From CAYVHB01 sp964450865 (GTDB lineage: Bacteria; Bacillota; Clostridia; Saccharofermentanales; UBA5734), in contig CAYVHB010000008.1 of the NCBI GenBank assembly GCA_964450865.1, forward strand, positions 1 through 64,000: a stretch of 64,000 nt of DNA, read 5' to 3'. Every line of letters begins with the position of its first letter. Position 1 is the stretch's first letter. Below the pieces are notes generated by a model that saw only the letters and a list, made by a program, of their open reading frames with translations, was not told where the DNA came from and did not search any database. The position numbers and the translations under genes were made by a program. Positions 54,429 to 62,484 of this stretch are shown in pieces.

Positions 54429-55151
54429 TCAGACAGACTCCATCCCACATGGCACAAGACCGTCCGGCGTCAGCAGGGCGGTGACTGGCTGGTCGTGAGA
54501 AGCAACCGGGATAGCCGGCAGTACCTGAAAGGGGAAGGCAGCACCCAGCAGGCGGGGAGCTGGCCGGGAGCCGGTCTGAGCAAGCAGATAACGGTCATAA
54601 TAGGCCTTGCCCCAGCCGAGCCGATGTCCGGCCCGATCAAAGGCCAGCCCGGGCAGGACAATCAGTTGCGGCTGACAGATATCGGTGTTATGCAGGGGGA
54701 TTGGTGGTTCACGCAAGCCAAAGCGACCTGGTTTCAGGAAATCTTCAACACCCTGATCAGGGGGCAAGGCAATAAAGACCAGCTGGGTTGCAGGGGTCGA
54801 CGCCAGACCGGCAGGTTTGTCGGTTATGGCTGGTACAATCCGTGGAAAACAAGGTGTCCAGCCCAAATTCCGGGCCGGATTGATCACAGCCAGCAAGTCC
54901 GCTTCACCGCGGATTGCAGCATAAATCCCCAGGAAGCGTGGCTCATCAGACTGAACAAGCGCAGCCAGGCGCTGATTTTCAGTCAGCAGATCCTGAATCA
55001 GGTGCTTCACCATGAGTGCGGACCAGCAAGCTGCCTGTTCGATATTCTGCTTCTCTCGCAGTTCGATCATGGACCGGCGCAAAACAGCTTTTTCCCGGGC
55101 GATGTCGGCTGCAGGCGGCAGCTGATTTTCAGGTGGTATGGTGCTATACAT
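54429..55151 (-). CDS. 5-Formyltetrahydrofolate cyclo-ligase
   Basis: Converts 5-formyl-THF to 5,10-methenyl-THF with ATP. Protein of 240 residues, slightly longer than usual. KAVLRRSMIELREKQ is the N-terminal basic helix, and PGLAFDRAGHRLGWGKAYYD is the ATP/folate-binding signature of the family. The middle region is divergent. It is divergent from the thioesterase gene and probably shares its promoter region (55152-55262). Confidence 0.9.
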   Translation of the reverse strand: MYSTIPPENQLPPAADIAREKAVLRRSMIELREKQNIEQAACWSALMVKHLIQDLLTENQRLAALVQSDEPRFLGIYAAIRGEADLLAVINPARNLGWTPCFPRIVPAITDKPAGLASTPATQLVFIALPPDQGVEDFLKPGRFGLREPPIPLHNTDICQPQLIVLPGLAFDRAGHRLGWGKAYYDRYLLAQTGSRPAPRLLGAAFPFQVLPAIPVASHDQPVTALLTPDGLVPCGMESV

Positions 55152-55262
55152 GATAATCCCTACATTCAGACCGGTCAGTCTTCCATTTAATATTCCGGTT
55201 TATTCTTTTAATCGGGTAAAATCCTGTTAAGATAGAAAGTATTGGAACGGGAGGTACATCAT

Positions 55263-55754
55263 ATGCGAACAACACACGTGCAAATTGTTATGGTCAGTCA
55301 TGTCAATGGAGCGAATCGGCTTTTTGGCGGCCAGCTGATGGAATGGATCGATGTCACAGCGGCCGTTGAAGCGCGACGGCATGCATTCAGCGATGTCACC
55401 CTGGCGGCCGTCGATCCGCTTGAATTTCTTGCGCCGGTCAAACTGAATGACACGCTGGTTTTACAGGCTGAAGTGACATGGACTGGCCGGACATCGATTG
55501 AGGTTCGCGTCGAAACTTATGTCGAGCATCTCAGCGGCGAACAATCCCTGGTTAACCGGGCCTACATGCTGTTTGTTGCTGTGGACGATAATGGCCGGCC
55601 GAAACCAGTCAAGCCTTTTGTCCCGCAAGGCATCATCCAGGAGCGCGAATGGCAAAATGCGCTGCTGCGCCGCGAATACCGGCTGAAAATCCGTGAGGAA
55701 TCGCATCGCCTGAGCCAGCTGGTCGCGCAGCATTCAGAGGAATCATTCTCGTAG
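55263..55754 (+). CDS. Acyl-CoA thioesterase (hotdog fold)
   Basis: Protein of 163 residues with one hotdog domain. HVNGANRLFGGQLMEWIDVT is the YciA/acyl-CoA-hydrolase signature, with the Asn and Asp of the active site. VDPLEFLAPVKLNDTLVL continues the fold. It hydrolyses fatty-acyl or short-chain CoA thioesters; the chain length is unknown. GGGAGG precedes the ATG at 55263. Confidence 0.9.
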   Translation: MRTTHVQIVMVSHVNGANRLFGGQLMEWIDVTAAVEARRHAFSDVTLAAVDPLEFLAPVKLNDTLVLQAEVTWTGRTSIEVRVETYVEHLSGEQSLVNRAYMLFVAVDDNGRPKPVKPFVPQGIIQEREWQNALLRREYRLKIREESHRLSQLVAQHSEESFS

Positions 55755-55803
55755 CATGACGCAGGTTCAGTCACTCAGCAAGCCGCTGGTTCAGCGGATG
55801 ATT

Positions 55804-56772
55804 TTACCAGTTTGAACCGGCATTCATGCGCTCGATCACATCAAACGGCAGATTGATCCCGGCGGCACCCACCGCATCGCGCAGCTGGTCGAGGCGGCTG
55901 AAGCTGACGACCGGGTACACGGGCATGGGCTGGTGCAGCAACCAGGCCAGCACGAGCTGGGAGATGCTGATTTTCAGTTCGGCACTGAGGTGGCGCAGCG
56001 CTTCAGCCCGCCGGTGATTCAGTGCATTCTGATAAGCCCGCTGCAATTTCTCTGTAAGGTCACTGGTATTTTGCAAGTATTTGCTGAAATAACCCTTGCC
56101 CATTGACGAGTAGGGCATGATGGCCAGGTTTTCCCGGCGATGCAGATTCCAGGATGCCTCATTCATCGACACCAGGGCCGGGTCACAAGCGGCCTTGTCA
56201 TTGAAGCGGACCAGGCTCCAGCGATTCTGGATCGCCACCAAACCGGGGTCAGCACTGTCTTTCAGCGTGGCAATGGCTGTTGCGACACGTTCAGGCGCCC
56301 AGTTGGACAGACCGAAATAACGGATCTTGCCCTTGCGGCGAAGTGTCTGCAACAGGCCCAGCAATTCACTGACGGGCTGCTGCGGATCATCACGATGCAG
56401 ATAATAAATATCAATGGCCTCGCGACCGAGGGCTTGCAGGCTGGCATCCAGGTCAGCCTCAACTTCAGCCTGATTCAGCCGGCTTTGTCGCGGGTCGTCA
56501 ATAAGTGGCGCGCCGCCCTTGGTGCTGATCAGCACCTCGGAAGCCAGGCTGCTTTCCTTCAGCCAGCGGCCTATCAGTTGCTCACAATGATTGGTGTCGC
56601 CACTTCTGGTCTGACCATATATACTGGCCGTATCGATCAGATTGCCATCGAGTTCGGCATATTGTTCAAGCTGGCGGTGGTGGTCTTTTTCGTGGGCCAG
56701 GGTAAAGCTGCCCGTTCCCATGACAATTGCCGAAATCCAGAGGTCGGTATTGGGCAGGAGCCAATGTCTCAT
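55804..56772 (-). CDS. Aldo/keto reductase (YdhF/AKR11-like)
   Basis: NADPH-dependent reductase of 322 residues. The tetrad is D47, Y52, K85 and H126 (LIDTASIYG, ISTKGG, YYLHRDD). YFGLSNWAPERV and a C-terminal cofactor segment, YPVVSFSRLDQLRDAVGA, are typical of this branch. It is only distantly similar to the other aldo/keto reductase at 6328. The substrate is unknown. It is an isolated minus-strand gene. Confidence 0.9.
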   Translation of the reverse strand: MRHWLLPNTDLWISAIVMGTGSFTLAHEKDHHRQLEQYAELDGNLIDTASIYGQTRSGDTNHCEQLIGRWLKESSLASEVLISTKGGAPLIDDPRQSRLNQAEVEADLDASLQALGREAIDIYYLHRDDPQQPVSELLGLLQTLRRKGKIRYFGLSNWAPERVATAIATLKDSADPGLVAIQNRWSLVRFNDKAACDPALVSMNEASWNLHRRENLAIMPYSSMGKGYFSKYLQNTSDLTEKLQRAYQNALNHRRAEALRHLSAELKISISQLVLAWLLHQPMPVYPVVSFSRLDQLRDAVGAAGINLPFDVIERMNAGSNW

Positions 56773-56895
56773 TTTGTTTTCTCCCAGCGTGAAGATCAGG
56801 ACAAAAATTGATCAGGGTTATATGTGTGCATCAGGATGAAGATTGTTCAGGGTTATACCTGCCCTGTCTAGTGGTCTGTTACACCTGATCCAGCA

Positions 56896-56923
56896 GAAAA
56901 GGGATCGCCGGGCGATCCCTTTC
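56896..56923 (-). terminator. Terminator of the aldolase gene
   Basis: AAAGGGATCGCC and GGGCGATCCCTTT form a near-perfect stem with A/T runs on both sides, so it could work in both directions. It lies about 125 bases after the aldolase stop. Confidence 0.75.
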
Positions 56924-57048
56924 CCATCATATGGCTGATTAAATTACTAGAAAAGGTATTGATCCCCAAGCTTGCGCTGTCGATGGCAAGGAAGCCAATG
57001 AGCAGCTGCAGGGGTGATGTCAGGTCTCAGGTGTCAGGTGTCCAATCC

Positions 57049-57984
57049 TCAGGCTTTGCCGTCGCAGCCGAGCACGGTCTTGATCTTGTGGGCGACCATG
57101 TTCTTGATCGCGGTCCGGGCCGGGCCGAGGTACTGGCGGGGATCGAAGTGGCCGGGGTTGTCGGCGAAGTACTTGCGGATGGTCGCAGTCATGGCCAGGC
57201 GCAGGTCAGAGTCGATGTTGATCTTGCAGACGGCGCTCTTGGCCGCTTCACGCAGCATTTCTTCCGGAATGCCGACGGCGTGATCCATCTTGCCGCCATT
57301 CGCATTGATCATGTCAACGAATTCAGGAATAACCGAGCTGGCGCCATGGAGAACGATCGGGAAACCAGGCAGGCGGCGCTCGATCTCGTGGAGAATGTCA
57401 AAGCGCAGCTGGGGCTTGACGCCGGGCTTGAACTTGAAAGCGCCATGGCTGGTGCCGATGGCGATCGCCAGGGAGTCGCAGCCGGTCCGGGTGACGAAGT
57501 CAATAACCTGGTCCGGATTGGTGTAGGAAGCATCCTCGGCCGAGACGTTGACGTCGTCTTCGATACCGGCCAGGCGGCCCAGTTCGGCTTCAACCGTTAC
57601 GTTGCGGGCGTGCGCATATTCAACGACTTTTTTAGTCAGTTCGACGTTCTCTTCATAACTGTGATGCGAACCGTCGATCATGACGGAGGTAAAGCCGCCA
57701 TCGATGCAGGCTTTGCACAGTTCGAAGGAGTCACCATGGTCCAGATGGAGTGCGATCGGCAGGTCGGTTTCAATCAAGGCGGCTTCAACCAGCTTGACCA
57801 GATAGGTGTGGTTGGCGTACTTTCTGGCACCAGCCGAGACCTGGAGAATCAGCGGAGCTTTCAGCTCCTTGGCCGCTTCAGTGATACCCTGGATGATTTC
57901 CATGTTGTTGACATTGAAAGCGCCAATGGCATAGCCGCCTTCGTAGGCTTTCTGGAACAGTTCCTTGGTGTTGACGAGTGGCAT
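57049..57984 (-). CDS. fba: Class II fructose-bisphosphate aldolase
   Basis: Zinc-dependent glycolytic aldolase of 311 residues. Zinc ligands appear in ALHLDHGDSF (H80, H83, with D82 catalytic). IDGSHHSYEENVELT, GTSHGAFKFKPGVKP and HGASSVIPEFV complete the site. AAGGAG supports the start at 57984, and family members begin MPLVNTKELF. It is a single gene with a terminator at 56896-56923. Confidence 0.95.
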   Translation of the reverse strand: MPLVNTKELFQKAYEGGYAIGAFNVNNMEIIQGITEAAKELKAPLILQVSAGARKYANHTYLVKLVEAALIETDLPIALHLDHGDSFELCKACIDGGFTSVMIDGSHHSYEENVELTKKVVEYAHARNVTVEAELGRLAGIEDDVNVSAEDASYTNPDQVIDFVTRTGCDSLAIAIGTSHGAFKFKPGVKPQLRFDILHEIERRLPGFPIVLHGASSVIPEFVDMINANGGKMDHAVGIPEEMLREAAKSAVCKINIDSDLRLAMTATIRKYFADNPGHFDPRQYLGPARTAIKNMVAHKIKTVLGCDGKA

Positions 57985-58198
57985 AATTTCAACTCCTTCA
58001 TTGTTGAGATTCACAGAAAAACTGCGGTGTATGATCTTGCAGCGTGCCAGATCATACAACTTCATTTTACGTTTAATACCGGCGGGCGTCAACCAGATAA
58101 TCGTGCCGGCACCAGATGTCAGTTGCCAAATCTGATCCATGAAACTGGATTTTCCAGTCAAATCAGGTCTGGTATTCCAGATCGGCCATCCGGTGCGT

Positions 58199-58990
58199 TC
58201 AATCCTCCAGATAGATCATCTTGTGGGTCATGCCGCCATCGACCGTCAGATTGACGCCTGTGACGAAGCCGCTGTCATCCGAACTGAGGTACAGGCAGGC
58301 AGCCGCGATATCATCCGGCCAGCCGATTCGCCCGGCTGGATGCTGGGTGTGGTCAGCACTGCGCCAGACAGCCGGCGGCGGGTTGCCAGGCTGCCATTCA
58401 GTCGTATCAATCCAGCCTGGTGAAACTGCATTGACGCGGATACCCAGGCCGCCCAGCGAAATAGCCAGGGCATGTGTCAAGGCGATCACACCGCCCTTGC
58501 TGGCCGCATAGCCCTCGGTCCGCGGCTCAGACATGAAAGCGCGGGTCGAGGCGATGTTGATCACACAGCCCTTCCCCTTCTGCAAGGCCGGTACAGCCAG
58601 CCGGGAGACCAGAAAGGGCCCGCGTAAATTGACGGCCAGAACCTGGTCAAAGCCTGTCAGATCCGCACTGAAAACATGAGCCGCGTCAGCCCGGGCGATC
58701 GCCGCATTATTGATCAGGACATGCAGGGCACCTTGCGGGTCGCAGGCTGTCGCCGCGCTCACCAGCGCCTGGACGTTCACTTCGCTGCTGACGTCAGCAG
58801 CAACAAAGGTTGCCGTCAGTCCATGAGCAGCCAGCAGCGCCACGGTTTCGGCGCCGGCGGCTTCATGGATATCGGCAAAAACCACGCGTGCACCGGCCTG
58901 GGCATAGCGCAGGGTCAGGCAGCGGCCGATTCCCTGTGCCCCACCGGTTATGAGAACAGTTTTATCCTGGAAGTTCCACTGGGTTTTCAT
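58199..58990 (-). CDS. Short-chain dehydrogenase/reductase
   Basis: NAD(P)-dependent oxidoreductase of 263 residues. VLITGGAQGIGR (12-23) binds the cofactor, NNAAIA follows, and the catalytic residues are S148, Y161 and K165 (IASTRAF, YAASK). VNAVSPGWIDT and TVDGGMTHKM are the standard C-terminal segments. An acidic residue after the second strand (FADIHEA) suggests a preference for NAD(H). The substrate is unknown. The ATG at 58990 has a GAGGAG 8 bases upstream. Confidence 0.92.
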   Translation of the reverse strand: MKTQWNFQDKTVLITGGAQGIGRCLTLRYAQAGARVVFADIHEAAGAETVALLAAHGLTATFVAADVSSEVNVQALVSAATACDPQGALHVLINNAAIARADAAHVFSADLTGFDQVLAVNLRGPFLVSRLAVPALQKGKGCVINIASTRAFMSEPRTEGYAASKGGVIALTHALAISLGGLGIRVNAVSPGWIDTTEWQPGNPPPAVWRSADHTQHPAGRIGWPDDIAAACLYLSSDDSGFVTGVNLTVDGGMTHKMIYLED

Positions 58991-59105
58991 GGCAGCCACT
59001 CCTCCCTGTCATTCCGGATTTTTCGTTTTTATCGCACTGCCTCGAGTTATTACGGATCAATAAACGCAGACCGTTATCGACGTTGTCAAACAGCGAGGTC
59101 CCCGT

Positions 59106-61763
59106 TCAGGCCAGGCTGCGCAGCTGCGCCAGCCGATCATTGACATTAGTCAGCATGGACTGGTAACGGGCCAGTTTTTCCTGTTCAGTGGCGATGACTT
59201 TCGCCGGGGCTTTGCTGACAAAAGCCTCGTTGGCCAGTTTGCCGGCGACGCGGGCCAGTTCCTGGGTCAGGTTGGCTTGCTCTTTAATGAGCCGCTCGAT
59301 CTCCTTGCCAAGGTCTATCAGGTCAGTCAGCGGCATGTAAACTTCGCCGCCGGGGAAAATCGCCGTGACCGCGGTGGCCGGGATACCGGTTTTGTCCGCC
59401 TGGGTCGTCAGGCCAGACACACTGGCCATGCGCTGCAGGAATGAAAGGCCGTTGGCAAACATCTGGCGGATCGCCCCATCTGGCGCAACGACAATCAGGC
59501 TGGCCTTGCGGCCTGGCGGCACACCCATGCCGGTCCGCACGTTGCGGACCTCGCGGATGGCCTCCATCAGGATGGTCATCTGCGCTTCTACAGCCGGATC
59601 AATCAGGGCTGGCTCGGCTACCGGCCAGGTACTGGTCATGATCGTCGTATCTTCATGGATCAGGTGATCATAAATGGCCTCCGTCACAAACGGCATGAAC
59701 GGATGGAGCAGACGCATGCTATCACGCAACACGGTGTTGAGCACCGACTGCGCCACCCGGCGGCCGGTCGAACCAGCCTCATTCAGGCGGGCTTTGGTCA
59801 TTTCAATGTACCAGTCGCAGAACGCTTCCCACAGGAAGCTGTAAATCTTGGCCAGGGCCACGCCCAGTTCGTACTTGTCGAGATTGGCTGTCACTTCCTG
59901 CTTGAGATCCTGCAGGCGGGACAGGATCCAGCGATCCTCCAGGGTATAATCAGCTGGCCTGACCTGGCTAAAATCCATTTCATCGTCGAAATTCATCAGC
60001 ACGAAACGGAAGGCATTCCAGATCTTGTTGATAAAGTTGCGGCCGGCTTCGATCTTCTCTTTCTGGAAACGCTGGTCATTGCCGGGCGCATTGCCGGTGA
60101 CCAGGGCGTAACGCAGGGCGTCGGCGCCAAACTCATCAATGATCTCCAGCGGATCAATCCCGTTACCCAGCGATTTGGACATCTTGCGGCCTTCACTGTC
60201 ACGCACGATGCCATGGATGAAAACGGTATGGAACGGAGCCTGGCCGGTATGGGCCAGGCCAGAGAAAATCATCCGCGCCACCCAGAAGAAGATGATGTCG
60301 TAGCCGGTCACCAGCACACTGGTCGGATAAAAATATTTCAAGTCTTCGGTTTCATTCGGCCAGCCGAGGGTCGAGAACGGCCAGAGGGCTGAGGAGAACC
60401 AGGTATCGAGGGTATCTTCATCCTGGTGGAAATGGTTGTCTGCGCAATCCGGGCAGACCGCCGGCGGGGTTCGGCTGACGACGATCTTGCCGCAATGATC
60501 ACAGTAATAAGCCGGAATACGGTGGCCCCACCACAACTGGCGCGAAATGCACCAGTCGCGGATATTTTCCATCCAGTTGAAATAAGTCTTCTCGAAGCGT
60601 TCCGGCACGAAGCGGGTCTGCTTGTTGACGACGGCGGCAATCGCCGGCTCGGCCAGCGGTTTCATATGCACGAACCACTGGAAGGACACACGCGGCTCAA
60701 CGATCGTCGCGCAGCGATAGCAGTGGCCGACATTGTGCTTGTGCGGTTCCACACGCAACAGCAGGCCAGCCTTTTCCAGCGCCGCCACGACCTGGCGGCG
60801 GGCTTCTTCCCGGGTCAGGCCGGCAAAAGCGCCGCCATTTTCATTGATGTGCCCGTCTTCAGTCATGACGTTGAGCACTGGCAAATGGTGACGCAAGCCC
60901 ACCTCAAAGTCGTTCGGGTCATGAGCCGGGGTAATCTTGACCACACCAGTACCAAAGTCCTGTTCCACATAGGTATCGGCAATAATCGGGATCTCGCGAT
61001 TGACCAGCGGCAGGATGACAGAGCGGCCGATGAGGTGCTGGTAGCGCGCATCCTCCGGATGTACGGCCACGGCGGTGTCGCCAAGCAGCGTTTCCGGCCG
61101 GGTGGTAGCCAGGGTCAGTGAGCCGCTGCCATCGGCCAGCGGATAACGGATGTGATAGAACGAGCCATTCTTCTCCTCGTAATCCACTTCGGCATCGGAT
61201 ATCGATGTCAGGCAGGTCGGACACCAGTTGATAATCCGCTCGCCGCGATAAATCAGCCCATCTTCGTAAAGGCGGATAAAAACCTCCTGCACGGCTTCGG
61301 ACAGGCCTTCATCCATGGTAAAGCGCTCCCGGCTCCAATCACAGGACGAGCCCAGCCGTTTGAGCTGTTCAATGATCCGGCCGCCATATACATGCTTCCA
61401 GTCCCAGGCCCGCTCCAGGAAACCGGCGCGGCCCAGGTCCTCCTTGGTCACACCCTCCTGGCGCATTTTCTCGACAATTTTCGCCTCCGTGGCAATCGAG
61501 GCGTGGTCCGTACCGGGCAGCCAGAGCGCGGCAAAGCCGGCCATCCGCTTGAAGCGGATCAGGATATCCTGCAAGGTGTTGTCGAGGGCATGGCCCATAT
61601 GCAGCTGGCCGGTGATATTCGGCGGCGGGATCACGATCGTGAACGGCTCTTTGGCCGGATCCGGCCGGGGAGTAAAATAGCCGCCGTCCTGCCAGCGCTG
61701 ATAAATCGGACCCTCCATCAGGCGTGGTTCAAAAGATTTGGGAATTGCATCAATCCGGGACAT
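59106..61763 (-). CDS. valS: Valine-tRNA ligase
   Basis: Class I aminoacyl-tRNA synthetase of 885 residues. The HIGH motif reads HMGH (55-58) and the KMSKS motif lies in EGRKMSKSLGNGID. The editing domain (TTRPETLLGDTAVAVHPED, AHDPNDFEVG), a zinc-type CDHCGK/CPDC pair and the C-terminal coiled coil (ERLIKEQANLTQELARVAGKL) are all present. It lies behind a small membrane protein gene and a valine T-box leader, so it should rise when tRNA-Val is uncharged. Confidence 0.97.
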   Translation of the reverse strand: MSRIDAIPKSFEPRLMEGPIYQRWQDGGYFTPRPDPAKEPFTIVIPPPNITGQLHMGHALDNTLQDILIRFKRMAGFAALWLPGTDHASIATEAKIVEKMRQEGVTKEDLGRAGFLERAWDWKHVYGGRIIEQLKRLGSSCDWSRERFTMDEGLSEAVQEVFIRLYEDGLIYRGERIINWCPTCLTSISDAEVDYEEKNGSFYHIRYPLADGSGSLTLATTRPETLLGDTAVAVHPEDARYQHLIGRSVILPLVNREIPIIADTYVEQDFGTGVVKITPAHDPNDFEVGLRHHLPVLNVMTEDGHINENGGAFAGLTREEARRQVVAALEKAGLLLRVEPHKHNVGHCYRCATIVEPRVSFQWFVHMKPLAEPAIAAVVNKQTRFVPERFEKTYFNWMENIRDWCISRQLWWGHRIPAYYCDHCGKIVVSRTPPAVCPDCADNHFHQDEDTLDTWFSSALWPFSTLGWPNETEDLKYFYPTSVLVTGYDIIFFWVARMIFSGLAHTGQAPFHTVFIHGIVRDSEGRKMSKSLGNGIDPLEIIDEFGADALRYALVTGNAPGNDQRFQKEKIEAGRNFINKIWNAFRFVLMNFDDEMDFSQVRPADYTLEDRWILSRLQDLKQEVTANLDKYELGVALAKIYSFLWEAFCDWYIEMTKARLNEAGSTGRRVAQSVLNTVLRDSMRLLHPFMPFVTEAIYDHLIHEDTTIMTSTWPVAEPALIDPAVEAQMTILMEAIREVRNVRTGMGVPPGRKASLIVVAPDGAIRQMFANGLSFLQRMASVSGLTTQADKTGIPATAVTAIFPGGEVYMPLTDLIDLGKEIERLIKEQANLTQELARVAGKLANEAFVSKAPAKVIATEQEKLARYQSMLTNVNDRLAQLRSLA

Positions 61764-61851
61764 TGTTAACCTCCTGGGCTGTCTGTTCGCTCATTCAGAA
61801 CGGCCATGCTTCTTGCTCATTGATGATTACATATCCTCATCGCCTGCTGCT

Positions 61852-62115
61852 TCAGCGGAAAGCGATCAGGATCAGGGCGAAACCGGGCGAGGCAACCAGC
61901 AGGCCGCGAAGCTTGACATCAAGAATGGCTGCGTCGCGCCGGTATTTCTCCTGCTGCTCAGGCTCCAGCGCTTCAAGCAGGCGCGGATCCAGTTGCTTTT
62001 TAGCCGCAAGGCCATAATGATCCACAATTCTGGGGGCCAGATAGACTATGAAGATACCCAGACCAGATATCGTCAGGCCCAGGATCCGCAAAATCAGAAT
62101 AACGGTTTTACTCAT
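61852..62115 (-). CDS. Small conserved membrane protein in the valS operon
   Basis: Protein of 87 residues with two hydrophobic segments (TVILILRILGLTISGLGIFIVYLAP and a C-terminal LLVASPGFALILIAF) flanking a charged loop (DPRLLEALEPEQQEKYRRDA). I know no function. AGGGAG lies 8 bases before the ATG. It sits between the T-box leader and valS, so it is under tRNA-Val control. Confidence 0.7.
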   Translation of the reverse strand: MSKTVILILRILGLTISGLGIFIVYLAPRIVDHYGLAAKKQLDPRLLEALEPEQQEKYRRDAAILDVKLRGLLVASPGFALILIAFR

Positions 62116-62164
62116 CAGCTTTTCTCCCTATTAACGCTAACTTGGACCAACGCCAATAAACCCA

Positions 62165-62425
62165 ATAAAAAAGCCCATCGCCAGATGACTGCTTGCGCAG
62201 ATTCACTGGACGAAAGGCAACTTCCGTGGTACCACCAGTATTCCTGGCAGATCCTTCGCCAAAAGGATGCCAGGCCCTCTTGCCGCGCTGTCGTGGCGAC
62301 GTGACGTCCTGCTCCGGGGCGACCTTCAGCCTGACCGGTGCCGAGGGATCTTGCAGCCTGGAAATCCCACTCTCTGAACGGCCCGGAAAAGGTTTACTCT
62401 TCCCCATCAACACCGGAATGGTGTT
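62165..62425 (-). promoter_or_regulatory. Valine T-box leader
   Basis: The minus strand shows stem I with AGAGTAAACC and an AGAGAG segment, and a GAAGGTCGCC specifier region. In that region GTC (62324-62322) is a valine codon followed by a purine. The T-box core is TGGTGGTACCACGG (about 62237-62224). The terminator TCCAGTGAATCTGC-GCAA-GCAGTCATCTGG... is followed by TTTTTT (62172-62167). Uncharged tRNA-Val should favour the antiterminator. Confidence 0.9.
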
Positions 62426-62440
62426 TTGAAAATTGTTATT

Positions 62441-62469
62441 ATCTTACACAAGATCACGGGCAAATGCAA
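62441..62469 (-). promoter_or_regulatory. Promoter of the T-box-valS transcript
   Basis: On the minus strand TTGCAT (62469-62464), a 17-bp spacer and TAAGAT (62446-62441), just upstream of the T-box leader. Confidence 0.6.
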
Positions 62470-62484
62470 CAGGGATTGATTGCG

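Noticed and set aside
56959..58254. 431-codon open frame on the plus strand
   Set aside because: Antisense to the class II aldolase; no ribosome binding site or domain.
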